This document shows positions 21,673 through 31,714 of a stretch of DNA of 64,000 nucleotides, piece after piece (the first letter of the stretch is position 1; each line of letters begins with the position of its first letter). Source of the DNA: Flectonema sp. DT1601 (Eukaryota > Euglenozoa > Diplonemea > Diplonemida > Diplonemidae); NCBI GenBank assembly GCA_964019425.1, contig OZ025794.1:1364001-1428000 (forward strand). The letters are read 5' to 3'. The notes beneath the pieces are model-generated. The model worked only from the letters and a program-made list of their open reading frames with translations. It was not told the origin of the DNA and did not search any database. The position numbers were made by a program, and so were the translations under genes.

Positions 21673-23039
21673 CGTGTAAGTAGTGATAAATTATAGACTT
21701 GTTCTGATTGCAGACATGTATTTGTATTGTAGATTTCGTTTGTTATTTGTTGTTATTGTTTTCTTCAATACATTTACACATTACAGAACAAGACATGAAC
21801 AATGAACAAAAACAAGGAACTTGGTACCGCAAACGAGGATAACTCAACCTGTACTTTTATTGATTTCGCAATGCTGTATGAAAACGAGTGATGCAAAGTA
21901 ACTAAAATATTGATTCCAGTGCATGTGTCGTGTTGCGTTATCTTATCTCCCCAATACAGGCTTCTCAACAAACAGAGGAAGAATTAAAAGAAACAAGCAA
22001 ATATGATTGAGGGGGCACATTCTCGCATCAGGTCCCTGTGGTCTGTGGTTGCTAAAAGTTTACTCACACACTTACCGTCGTCAGAAGTGCAAACATTTGG
22101 CTCCTCGCAGTGTCCGCGGAATTTGCAAACATCTAAGCAACATGTGCTCCCCAACATGTGCTAGCCTCAAGCATATGAAAGATAGTAACGATTTGAGTAT
22201 TCCTTTTGGAAATAATAATGAAGAACTGATTAATAGCCTTTGGAAGTTGGTTTTCACTTCATGATAGCTGTTGTGTACGTTCATATTATTTCAATTGTAA
22301 GAATCTATCTTGTTAGGTTCCCCTGGCTCTCTAGATTTCCTTTCTCAACACACAAAATGATAGGTTGTCTCTGGAACGCTAAATTAACTTTTATGTATAT
22401 TTATTTTTGTGTGTAAGTAAGTGGTGGTTGGAGCCTGCTATTGAATGACAGATCCAATTGTTCCTTTTCTGATGCGTACCAGAGTAGAATCAAATTAAGC
22501 CCGTAAATTTAGCCCGTCTCTCTGTACCTACAATTTAAGCAGTTTGACGGGCATGCTCAGTTCTGTAGCACGCGCTAATCTAGGTAAGCATTTTTCTTTC
22601 CGTCACGTGACTTGGCAATAATACGTTTCCGCGACGTCTAGGTACAATGACAGACAATCAATGAAAAAGATGGCGTCCCTCAAAAGTTGCGGAAAGAGAA
22701 GCTTCTGAGACACCAATCGCCACAGTAAGTACTACAAGAAAGCCCTGGCGATAACCTTTCTAGTCTAAACCCCAATCTGAGTTCCCAAGGCTCAGCTATG
22801 GTCCATAATTGATCACTTGCCATTAAATGGCATGATGATCATGCCATAGAGTGGTGAGGGGACTACTAACTGAAGCATGTACACAAAACCAGTTCGTGGA
22901 TTCCCTCAGGACCATCATTAAACGTGGCCAAAAGTCACTTTTTTTTTTTTCAGTCAGCTTTTTTTTCACTTCCTGAAAAAAAAATTTTTTTAAACAACAA
23001 TGGACAAAACAAGGCAGTTGCATCCAGGCATGTAACCAA
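21673..23039. other. spacer between the M16 gene and the LINE fragment
   Basis: No gene supported. 22440-22800 is less AT-rich and includes a CCCGTC..GACGGG inverted pair near 22517-22554 and a tiny 15-codon frame (MASLKSCGKRSF) at 22671; neither can be assigned. This part could belong to the 5' side of the mobile element, but I see no reverse transcriptase motifs. Confidence 0.45.
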
Positions 23040-24169
23040 ATTTTTTGTAAACAGAGAAACACCAGATCCCTCGGCATCCTCGAGAACCTACGGAACTGCG
23101 GTATGAAAGTACATCTTCAATTCATCCCTTCTCACATGGGGATAGAAGCACACGACGAAGTTGATGAACTTGCTAAGAAATCGGCTCACAACAGATACCT
23201 CCCTCAAATCCCAATCCGAGGATCCTTCTTCTATCACAAATCCCGAGTGAGGAGGGGGATCACGAAGGACATTTGGAACAGAATTGGTTACACTTGCTAT
23301 AAAAACACCGTCAAAGGTGCCGCGATAAAATATCCTCCCGACATGAAAAGGAGCGATGAAATCAGAATTGCGAATTTTAGAACGGGGTGTCATCCACTGA
23401 TGCAAAACTGGCGGAAAGCCATCATATGTCCATTCTGCCATAGCGCTCCATCCAACCAACTCCACCTACTCGTAGGCTGTCCATCACAGAAACTCGATGC
23501 AGCCAGATATGAAATCCTTGGCTTTTCTACATCGACAGGCAAATGGGACCGATCAAGTGATCTAATCCTCATCAACGGCATTCCTGCCAGTCTTGGCTCA
23601 ATCTTTGCCACCAGCTGGCTTCCTTCAGTAGCGATGTTGATCAGGTGGATGGAACAAGCATCCAACCTGAGACTTTGGAATTGTGTAGGTGACACGTAGT
23701 CGCCATTTAAGTGTTTTATCAATATTTAGTATTTTCATCATTATCAATCATCTCCTGGTTGGGTAACTGCACATCACCTTCGGTGTTGTCTCAGTGTCCC
23801 TTCCAATACTCCTTTCTCCTTCTTCTCCTATTCTCCTTATAAATTTCTCTTGAGGGCAGGCCTTCGGGCTGTTCAAGTGGTCTTTGACCACCGCTCTAGT
23901 TATATGCTCGATTCTTTGTTTTTCCTTATCGATGGTAGGAATGGTAACCGAATTAGCTTCATGTGTCCAATTTCAAGGACGCGTGACCATCTATTTTTCC
24001 GTTGCCGCTCTTCTTACGTCCTCAGGCGGAGCCTACCTATGTTTCCCGTGTTTTCCAATTTGTCAGACTTAAACCAAAAGAAAGTATAAAAGAAAGACAA
24101 AACAAAGAAGTGAAAAGAACAAAAACAAAGAGTCTGGAAGCACAGACGAGTGTAACCAAAAAAAAAAAA
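23040..24169 (+). mobile_element. 5'-truncated non-LTR retrotransposon (LINE), 3' end with poly(A)
   Basis: The element's 3' end: the end of an RNase H domain, a zinc-finger-like CCHC motif, a 3' UTR rich in CT and then A, and a 12-A tail at 24158-24169. The tail stops 14 bp before the tRNA-Tyr gene, on the same strand. The left boundary is uncertain because no reverse transcriptase is seen upstream. Truncation at the 5' end is typical of target-primed reverse transcription. The 3' UTR extent (23700-24157) is inferred from the position of the tail. Confidence 0.65.
23064..23699 (+). pseudogene. LINE ORF2 C-terminal remnant (end of RNase H plus CCHC motif)
   Basis: The frame is open from upstream of the first Met (SLGILENLRNCGM..). 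FIPSHMGIEAHDEVDELAKKSA matches the last part of LINE-type RNase H (W-P-S-H-x-G-I-x-x-N-E-x-A-D-x-L-A), including the final catalytic Asp. About 90 residues later CPFCHSAPSNQLHLLVGC fits the C-x2-C..H-x4-C motif that follows RNase H in Jockey/CR1-like elements. The reverse transcriptase, endonuclease and the first RNase H catalytic residues are absent, so it is a fragment, not a working gene. No host function is implied. Confidence 0.7.
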
Positions 24170-24183
24170 TTTTTTATTTTAGA

Positions 24184-24265
24184 CCTCTCGTAGCTCAATT
24201 GGTAGAGCGCGCGACTGTAGAACCACTGATATCGCGCGGTCGCTGGTTCGATTCCGGCCGAGAGG
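24184..24265 (+). tRNA. tRNA-Tyr (GTA) with a 10-nt intron
   Basis: Folds as a full cloverleaf of 72 nt plus intron. Acceptor CCTCTCG pairs with CGAGAGG; D stem GCTC/GAGC; anticodon stem CGCGA/TCGCG; T arm GCTGG-TTCGATT-CCGGC with one G-T pair. The anticodon loop is CTGTAGA with anticodon GTA, and a 10-nt insert (about 24222-24231, AACCACTGAT) sits at the canonical intron position after base 37. The C1-G72 pair is the eukaryotic tyrosine identity element. Internal A box TAGCTCAATTGG and B box GGTTCGATTCC are intact, and ten T residues directly downstream should stop RNA polymerase III. CCA is not encoded. Confidence 0.95.
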
Positions 24266-24276
24266 ATTTTTTTTTT
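24266..24276 (+). terminator. oligo-T RNA polymerase III terminator of tRNA-Tyr
   Basis: A single A followed by an uninterrupted T run immediately after the discriminator end of the tRNA, the standard pol III stop. Confidence 0.8.
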
Positions 24277-24404
24277 TTGAATTTTTTTTTTCATTAACAA
24301 AAACCCCAAGATGGTAATCTCCAGTGCAAAATCGGTAGCATAGATACAAAATGGGTCCGTTGCGGCTTTTGTATCCCATTCTTTCAGCAGCACGGAATAC
24401 GAAT

Positions 24405-25334
24405 ATGCAGCTCTCGGTGTTATGTGCAGGTTCGGAATTTTTCGATATCGTAATAAGTGCCACCGAAGAGTCTCTTGTTTCGGACATAATAAAGATGGTT
24501 GCGGAAGAGTGGGGTGTTAATGATGAAGTGCATATAGAGCTCTCTTACAACTCGGAAATGCTACCAGCCACAACTCGATTGGTATCGCACGGGGTGGTAG
24601 CTGAGTCACAGTTGACTGCTTGTATGGTTCGGATTTTTGGGAAGAGTTGGTTCAGAGAAGCAGACACCAGAGAGAAACTACTACTTTACGAGCAAAGCGG
24701 AGATAAAGTGCTTCGCTTAGACACACCAACATTCGCAATTGAAAACCGCATTGAATTTGACGCGGAGTTACTCCCTGTGGATATTTTGAATGTCTCTTTC
24801 GTAATACATAAAAGTCCTTCTTCTATTACAGAGGTATCGAAGGATTTCTTTGCAAAGTCTTCTGTGACCTCAATAAACTTATCAAGTTTTAGCACTGTCA
24901 CATCTATTGGTGATGGGTTCTTGTGTGAGTGTGAATCGGTTACTGAGATCAACATTTCAGGATTACGCAATGTGATAAACATAGGAGACGACTTCATAAG
25001 AAGATGTACTGTTTTAGAACAGATTGACTTGTCTTCTCTAATAGAAGTAAAACATTTAGGAAATGGTTTCTTGTGTGAGTGTGAGTTGTTAAGGTCCATC
25101 TCCAATGATGGAGGTTTAAAAAAAGTAGAAACAATCGGCTCTGATTATCTTAGAGCATGTAAGTCTTTAGAGTCTGTCGATATTTCTTGTTTTGAAATTG
25201 TAACAGAGATTGGACATCATTGCATGTATCAGTGTGAGGATTTGAAGTTTCTTACAAAAGAAAATGGGTTTAAGGAACTGAAGAAGGTAGGATCTCATTT
25301 ATTGATGGGATGCCAGCCATTAGTTATAACGTAG
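24405..25334 (+). CDS. ubiquitin-like domain plus BspA-type LRR protein, paralogue A
   Basis: Function unknown. The first about 80 residues (MQLSVLCAGSEFFDIV..LVSDIIKMVAEEWG) look like a ubiquitin-fold domain. A linker with FGKSWFREAD and RLDTPTF follows, then from about residue 115 BspA/LRR_5-type repeats of about 23-24 residues (SVTSINLSSFSTVTSIGDGFLCECE, SVTEINISGLRNVINIGDDFIRRC). It is paralogous to the gene at 56291: the N-terminus, the FGK-W and R-DTPTF linker and the repeat unit all match. I start at the ATG at 24405 because both paralogues begin MQLSV there and a CTTTCAG acceptor ends at 24387; the earlier Met at 24351 lies upstream of that acceptor. 309 residues. Only 81 bp separate it from the aconitase gene. 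Confidence 0.78.
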   Translation: MQLSVLCAGSEFFDIVISATEESLVSDIIKMVAEEWGVNDEVHIELSYNSEMLPATTRLVSHGVVAESQLTACMVRIFGKSWFREADTREKLLLYEQSGDKVLRLDTPTFAIENRIEFDAELLPVDILNVSFVIHKSPSSITEVSKDFFAKSSVTSINLSSFSTVTSIGDGFLCECESVTEINISGLRNVINIGDDFIRRCTVLEQIDLSSLIEVKHLGNGFLCECELLRSISNDGGLKKVETIGSDYLRACKSLESVDISCFEIVTEIGHHCMYQCEDLKFLTKENGFKELKKVGSHLLMGCQPLVIT

Positions 25335-25415
25335 ATGAGTATAATGAAATGTTGTTGTTTTGTGTGTTACTATTATATTTACTGTTTTATTTCTTCAGAT
25401 CCCAAGTAAATTAAA

Positions 25416-28040
25416 ATGCTCGCATTCTCAAAAGTTGCTAGACGCTGGAGAAACTGGAGTGCGTTTGTTGAGTCCTACAAAGCGCACGTTGATGAGAGAT
25501 CTGAAATTGGGCTTCCACCACTTCCATTGAATGCCACTCAGGTAAAGGAGTTGGTTGAAGTAATGAACGAACCATCAAACACTGAAGGAGTTACTGAAAT
25601 CCAGAGCCTCATCAGAGAAAGAGTACCAGCAGGTGTCGATGATGCTGCAAGACACAAGGCATCATACCTCACTGAGGTCGCAAATGGCAGCGACAACAAG
25701 TATTTCACCAGGGAGGAAGCAACTGAGATCTTGGGTCAGATGCAGGGAGGATACAACGTCGATCCTCTTATCAAGTTGTTGGACGATGAGAAGCTTGGAC
25801 CTGTTGCCGCTGAAGCATTGAAGCACACCATTCTGGTTTTCGACGCCTTCCACGACATTACTGAGAAAGCAAAGACCAACGAACTCGCTAAGTCAGTCCT
25901 TCAGTCATGGGCTGACGCTGAGTGGTTCACAGCCCGTCCAGATGTTAAGGATGGTAAGTACACCGTATTCAAGGTTTCTGGTGAGACCAACACTGATGAC
26001 TTGTCCCCTGCTCCTGATGCATGGTCCAGACCTGACATCCCACTTCATGCTAAATCTATGTTAAAGATTGGCAGAGCAGGAATTAACCCGGAAACCGAAG
26101 GAGAGATTGGACCACTTAGCCAAATTGAGGGACTGAAGGAAAAGGGACACCCACTTGTGTACGTTGGTGACGTTGTTGGAACCGGTTCATCCCGTAAGTC
26201 TGCTACTAACTCGGTCTTGTGGTACATCGGAGATGACATTCCAAACATTCCTAACAAGAGAACTGGAGGTGTCTGTTTAGGAGGAAAGATCGCACCTATC
26301 TTCTTCAACACTATGGAAGACAGTGGTGCTCTTCCAATTGAAGTAGACGTCTCTGCTTTAGAAATGGGTGAAGTGATTACTATCTCTGCAAAGTCTGGAT
26401 TCATTCAGCGTGAGAACGGAGACAAGGTTGAATTCGAACTCAAGACCCCAGTCATTCTGGATGAAGTTCGTGCTGGAGGACGTATTCCTCTCATCATCGG
26501 AAGAGGACTTACCAACAGAGCCAGAGAGGCACTCGGATTAGGACAGTCGGATGTTTTCACCATGCCATCATCCCCACCTAGCAGCAACTCTGGATACACT
26601 CTCGCTCAGAAGATGGTCGGAAAGGCGTGTGGTGTTGATGGAATCAGACCTGGAACATACTGTGAACCTAGCATGACCACTGTTGGATCACAGGACACTA
26701 CTGGACCAATGACCAGAGATGAGTTGAAGGATCTTGCTTGTCTTGGATTCTCATCCGATCTTGTTATGCAGTCATTCTGTCACACTTCTGCCTACCCAAA
26801 GCCAGTTGACTTGGAGACCCAGAAAACTCTTCCTGACTTCATCAAGACCAGAGGTGGAGTATCCCTCCGTCGTGGAGATGGAATTATTCACTCATGGTTG
26901 AACAGAATGCTTCTTCCAGACACTGTTGGAACTGGTGCTGACTCCCACACTAGATTCCCAATTGGTATTTCATTCCCAGCTGGATCTGGTTTGGTTGCCT
27001 TCGGTGCGGCAACTGGTGTAATCCCGCTCGACATGCCTGAGTCCATCCTCGTCAGATTCACAGGTGAGATGCAGCCAGGTATTACTCTTCGTGATTTGGT
27101 TCACTCTATCCCACTGGAAGCTATTAAGTCTGGAGACCTTACTGTCCCAAAGAAGAACAAGGTCAACATCTTCAGTGGAAAGGTTTTGGAAATTGAAGGT
27201 CTTGAGAAGTTGAAGTGTGAGCAGGCCTTCGAGCTGTCAGATGCCTCTGCTGAGAGATCTGCTGCAGGATGCACTATTAAGTTAGACCAGGAACCAATCA
27301 TTGAATACTTGAAGTCAAACATTGTTATGCTTCGCTGGATGGTTTCAGAAGGTTTTGGAGACCCTAGAACTCTTCTTCGTCGTGCTGACAAGATGCAGGA
27401 ATGGCTCGACAGCCCAACTCTGATGCAGGCTGATAAGGACGCTGAGTACGAGAAGGTATTCGAGATCAACATGTCTGAGATCACTGAACCAATCCTCTGC
27501 TGCCCTAATGACCCAGATGATGCTGCGATCTTATCTGACTGTGCTGGAACAAAGGTTGATGAAGTATTCATTGGAAGTTGTATGACAAACATTGGTCACT
27601 TCCGTGCCGCAGGTAACCTTCTTGAATCCCACGAAGGTGATTTGAACACCCGCTTGTGGATTGCCCCACCAACTCTGATGGACGAAGCTCAGCTCAAGGA
27701 GGAAGGATTCTACAAGATCTTTGACAAGGTAAAGGCACGCACTGAGATGCCAGGATGCTCATTGTGCATGGGTAACCAGGCCAGAGTAAACGACAAGGCA
27801 ACTGTGTTGTCCACCTCTACTAGAAACTTCCCTAACAGACTTGGAACCGGCGCAAACGTGTACCTTGCAAGTGCTGAGTTGTGCGCTGTTGCTGCCATTC
27901 TCGGAAAGATTCCAACCAAGGAAGAATACATGCAGTACAGCCAACAGATCGACTCCTCGAAGAACCAAATCTACCGTTACCTCAACTTCAATGAGATGAA
28001 CTCTTTCACTGAGGCCGCTGTTAAGGCCACCCAGGCATAG
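25416..28040 (+). CDS. ACNB: bacterial-type aconitate hydratase B (AcnB), probably mitochondrial
   Basis: Interconverts citrate and isocitrate in the TCA cycle through a 4Fe-4S cluster. The 874-residue protein is nearly collinear with E. coli AcnB: HEAT-like N-domain, then the swivel domain placed at the N-side (FKVSGETNTDDLSPAPDAWS, VVGTGSSRKSATNSVLW), then domains 1-3 (RACGVxGIRPG-like KACGVDGIRPGTYCEP, TVGSQDTTGPMTRDELKDL). Cluster cysteines are C722 (GSCMTNIG) and C781/C784 (GCSLCMGN). The first about 18 residues (MLAFSKVARRWRNWSAFV) are an added basic, amphipathic mitochondrial presequence; homology begins at ESYKAHVDERS. Codon choice is more C-ending and uniform than in neighbouring genes, as in a highly expressed gene. 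A TTATTTCTTCAG acceptor ends 17 nt before the ATG. No introns. Confidence 0.95.
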   Translation: MLAFSKVARRWRNWSAFVESYKAHVDERSEIGLPPLPLNATQVKELVEVMNEPSNTEGVTEIQSLIRERVPAGVDDAARHKASYLTEVANGSDNKYFTREEATEILGQMQGGYNVDPLIKLLDDEKLGPVAAEALKHTILVFDAFHDITEKAKTNELAKSVLQSWADAEWFTARPDVKDGKYTVFKVSGETNTDDLSPAPDAWSRPDIPLHAKSMLKIGRAGINPETEGEIGPLSQIEGLKEKGHPLVYVGDVVGTGSSRKSATNSVLWYIGDDIPNIPNKRTGGVCLGGKIAPIFFNTMEDSGALPIEVDVSALEMGEVITISAKSGFIQRENGDKVEFELKTPVILDEVRAGGRIPLIIGRGLTNRAREALGLGQSDVFTMPSSPPSSNSGYTLAQKMVGKACGVDGIRPGTYCEPSMTTVGSQDTTGPMTRDELKDLACLGFSSDLVMQSFCHTSAYPKPVDLETQKTLPDFIKTRGGVSLRRGDGIIHSWLNRMLLPDTVGTGADSHTRFPIGISFPAGSGLVAFGAATGVIPLDMPESILVRFTGEMQPGITLRDLVHSIPLEAIKSGDLTVPKKNKVNIFSGKVLEIEGLEKLKCEQAFELSDASAERSAAGCTIKLDQEPIIEYLKSNIVMLRWMVSEGFGDPRTLLRRADKMQEWLDSPTLMQADKDAEYEKVFEINMSEITEPILCCPNDPDDAAILSDCAGTKVDEVFIGSCMTNIGHFRAAGNLLESHEGDLNTRLWIAPPTLMDEAQLKEEGFYKIFDKVKARTEMPGCSLCMGNQARVNDKATVLSTSTRNFPNRLGTGANVYLASAELCAVAAILGKIPTKEEYMQYSQQIDSSKNQIYRYLNFNEMNSFTEAAVKATQA

Positions 28041-29888
28041 GTATCGTGAGCTTTGCAATCTGGTCTCCTTTTCCATTGGGTAGCCCCAGGCCTGGTTGGT
28101 ATGACTTTGGAAAAAAGAAAAAAGAAAACGATAACAAATAAATAGTGAAATTATTTTGCATCAGCAAAACCATAGCATCAAAAAAGAGTGGGCAAATCCC
28201 TTCCGATAAAAGAAAAATATATCCCCTTTCCCCAGGTCCCATATTTTCCAATATTTTTAAAAAAAGGATATTGTGTATTGCGTGTGCATTGACTGACGCT
28301 GGCACACGAAATCTTGCCTACAAACCACCAGGTTCATTTTTTTTTTTTTTTTTTCTTTCTCGCCACAAGGTACAAGATAAGGATAAAGATTGCCCGTGTT
28401 CTCCCCCCTCCTTTTTCTTTTCTTCTTTTAGCTATGCTACCTCCCCAGACCCATTTAACTTCTTGCAAGCGCGGGTTTTCCCATTCCCTTTTCCCAATTT
28501 CTTCGTTTTTTTCCCTCCCTTTTGTTGTGTTTATTGAAACATTCATCATGTCACATTCACATCACGCACTGCAGTAGTTAATAAAAGAACACTAAGGAAG
28601 GCGTGGTTGTGTAGTGATATAAGTAAAAAAGACATGATAGGAATGAAAACGTATTTAACGTCTTCTTTTTTCCGAAGAAATACGGGAAGCACAAAATCAA
28701 AGAAAGGGAGAAAAAAAAAAAAAAAAAAAGGGGGAAAATGAAGAAACAAATAAAACATTGAATTGCTGTCTTGGCTAAGTCCCAAGTCCTTACGATCACA
28801 AAACATAGAAAGAACTAACAGTTGAAGGAACAAAAAAAAAAAAAAAAAAAAAAAGAATATATCGCGTGTGCTTGAAGGTTGTAATTCTTCTTTCTAGGGA
28901 GACCCAACCACCGTTGGGACTTCTCAGTGTGCAAAATGCGATCCGACTTCCTGCTGACAGAAAGACTATTTCGCCTCAGGAAAGGAAAGCATAACATGTA
29001 TCATCACTACTACGAGTGTGATCGGGGTTTGAAAAAAGAAAATTGAACAGAAAAAAAAAAAGAAAAGAAAAAAAGTGATTTCTTCGCCTCTCATAGTTTT
29101 CTTCCCATTTTGCTTCCCTCCTTCAGCATTCTTCTCTCTGTTTTCTTCAGGCCATTATCCATGCACCCGAAGGTGGGCGTGCAGCCTGTGTCGGCTTTTT
29201 GTGGCCAACGTTTTTCGTTATAAAGTGCTTCTAGTATTCCTTTCCTTCATTGTACCAAAAAAAAAAAAAAAAAGAAAACAAAAAATGAGATAAACAACGC
29301 AACTAAGACAACAGAAAGAAGAGAAATAGTGAAAAGGATAACTCTAGTTCAAACAAGACAGAGATACATCATTCGCATATTTTCCTTTTTTCTTTCCTTC
29401 TTTTTATATATAAACTAATTGTCTCTATTCTTCTTATATTTTGATGTTGTTGTTTTTTTCTTCTTTTTTTTTCTTCGTCTTTTATATTTCATCAAACATG
29501 ATTTTTTTTTCTTTTTTTTTTTTTTTTTTCTTCTCGTTTACTCCGTCCCGTCTTAACCAACCAGGTTCTTTTTAGCCCAAAATTGGAATTGTAGGGGAAA
29601 AAAAAAAAAAAAAAAAAGCAAAAACAAAACAAAACAGAACAAAAAAAAAAAAAAAGAAAAAAGAGGGAAAGAAAATACCCCAAATTTTATGGTTTTTATT
29701 TTTACCAAAAAAAAGGTTCATTATTGAGCAAAACAATAATATTATTGTTGTCTTATAATTATGGTATTGTATTTCAGGAAAAATAAAATTGACATCATGA
29801 GTTGAGCCCACATGAGTAATACATCGTTTAGTTAATATGTTCTGTTATTTTATTTGTATTCTACCGACAGTTCTGTTTTCATATAATT
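28041..29888. other. 1.8-kb homopolymer-rich spacer
   Basis: No gene supported. It is dominated by A and T runs (28338-28353, 28711-28728, 28832-28853, 29258-29272, 29500-29530, 29598-29617) and CT-rich tracts. Open frames here are encoded by the homopolymers. A CTACCGACAG acceptor ends at 29870. Confidence 0.6.
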
Positions 29889-31656
29889 ATGTATGGAGAG
29901 TTCTCTCGTGGGATTAGTAGATTAGCAAATCGCTTTGAGTTGTTTACTAAATGTCCACTCCACGCGATCACCCCTCAGGGTCAGTACTTTTCGATAATGT
30001 GGACTGTGGACTCTACAATAATTATGGCAATGGTTGTCTTGTTATGGTATCTATTCAAGGTTGGGTATGTAAAGGTTAACAGAATTCCAGGTGTTCACAA
30101 AACATCGTCGATTCTAAGCCCACTTCTACTATTAGGATTCTTAGTACTTGTTGCTGACAGTCATGGGTTATTATACAGTAATGATACGTCTACAATCACA
30201 ACTCACGAATCACTATCAAACTTGTACACCATAAATATTAACGATGTTGCAATACGGAATGCACATTTAAAAGTGAAGTTTGGATTATCACGTTCTCCGA
30301 TAACTATGTTTGAGTATCTTGCGTTTCCTTTATTTGTTATGAGTATTGTTCTTTATAGATGTTCGAAATTAGAGAAACCTCAAAAATTCTATCCTTTTAA
30401 TGCCATGATGACAACGTGTTTATTGATGTTATCACCGATTAGTGGAATCGTAGGTGAAATCGTCAGATGGCTTTCAATCGTTTCTTTGATTAAATTTTGT
30501 TATTGGTCGACAGCAAACAACACCACGAATCGGGTGTGGTATGGACCCAGACAAAACCCACCTACCAACACAAGTATAAACCCCTGGACGGGTGAAGCTT
30601 CTGGCCTTAATAATAGAATAAGTGAGTGGTACTCATCTGCTTTCTTAATGACTTTTATTATAATAAATCTCACTCAACTTATTGGTAGTGATCATGCTTT
30701 CTCTCAACAGCAGCAGCAGCAACAGTCTCTGTATTCTGTCCCTGTTGGTATCGCAAATCAATTTGGCAGAGACTACTCTCTTCAATCAGTAGTAGAAACG
30801 TCTTATTGCAACACCGTATGGTTGATTGTGTATATGTGTTGTCTTTTCAAGTTTTCATTCTGGACAATAAAGTACGGCGTTCACATATGCGCCAACAGAT
30901 TGATATCTGAGTGTCCTCAAGATAAAGCAAATACTGAAGCGGTGGTGGTGATTCCTAACCCGCACACCGGGGAGCGAGTAGGATTGCGATTTGTTAGGCC
31001 GTTGTTCCGAAAAAAATCAAGCGGTGATCAAATTTGCATGCTAAGTTCAAAACCCGGTGGGGGAAGAATTTCACATTGTCGGGAACGCATCGTAACTCAC
31101 ATTGAAGGAGCAGCGGTAGATGAACCACAGCAGGCGGCTACTTTTGTTAAAACTTTGATTTCTAAACATTATGATGACGAAGACAGCAACGACAGCTCTG
31201 ACGAGTCAGATTCCGGCTCAGCATCAGCACCACCGAAACCTGAGCTTCAGCTAAAGTTCACTCTTGCGGAGGTATCGTATTTAACTCTTTACTTTCTTTC
31301 TTTTTTTTTTTTTGTATTTTTTCAATTGTCAAAAGGTGTTGGATTCAATGACGAAGTTCTCCCCTCTTTTCCTTTCGGAGCTGCCCCCCCCTCAAAAAAT
31401 AAAAGAAATACAAAATGACGAAGATGTAAATCAGATGCAATATAATAATATGGCGACGAATCAAAGCGAAAGAAGAAGTTCTGTACGGGTACTGAATACA
31501 CACTTTAATAGGAAGTGTCTCAATGTATCTACTTATCCTATTAATAAAACAATCAGTTCTGTACGGGTACTGAATACACACTTTAATAGGAAGTGTCTCA
31601 ATGTATCTACTTATCCTATTAATAAAACAATCTTGAGATATATCTTACTTTTCTAA
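29889..31656 (+). CDS. unrecognised multi-pass membrane protein
   Basis: No family recognised. The 567-residue product has about six or seven hydrophobic segments: residues 36-60 (STIIMAMVVLLWYLF), 70-90 (ILSPLLLLGFLVLVA), 140-157, 170-205, 250-265 and 310-335. The central lumenal-looking loop carries NxT/S sites and a short poly-Gln tract. A cytosolic-looking, acidic Asp/Ser tail follows (DDEDSNDSSDESDSGS). A 64-nt intron at 31272-31335 (GTATCG..AAAAG, phase 0) leads to a last exon that encodes a 26-residue segment twice in exact tandem. The intron's acceptor is the only one here that is not CAG, so a later in-frame acceptor at 31434 (AATCAG) is an alternative. A GACAG acceptor ends 18 nt before the ATG. 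Confidence 0.65.
31477..31632 (+). repeat. exact tandem duplication of a 78-bp unit
   Basis: Units 31477-31554 and 31555-31632 are identical base for base. 78 bp is 26 codons, so the duplication keeps the reading frame of the membrane-protein gene's last exon. No divergence means it is very recent or an assembly artefact. Confidence 0.95.
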
Positions 31657-31714
31657 AGGAACGTACAACATAAAAGTATCACTGCGAAGGGGGAAACAAA
31701 TGTACTGAAGAGAT

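Noticed and set aside
21660-21842. Extra 3' exons for the M16 gene ending WYRKRG
   Set aside because: Needs two further splices with a weak donor and a short TM-like middle exon; possible but not supported enough to annotate.
22007-22264. 85-codon open frame downstream of the M16 gene
   Set aside because: No family motif, no acceptor before it, and composition typical of chance frames.
28334-29811. Phe- and Lys-rich open frames on both strands
   Set aside because: Produced by T and A homopolymers in a spacer.
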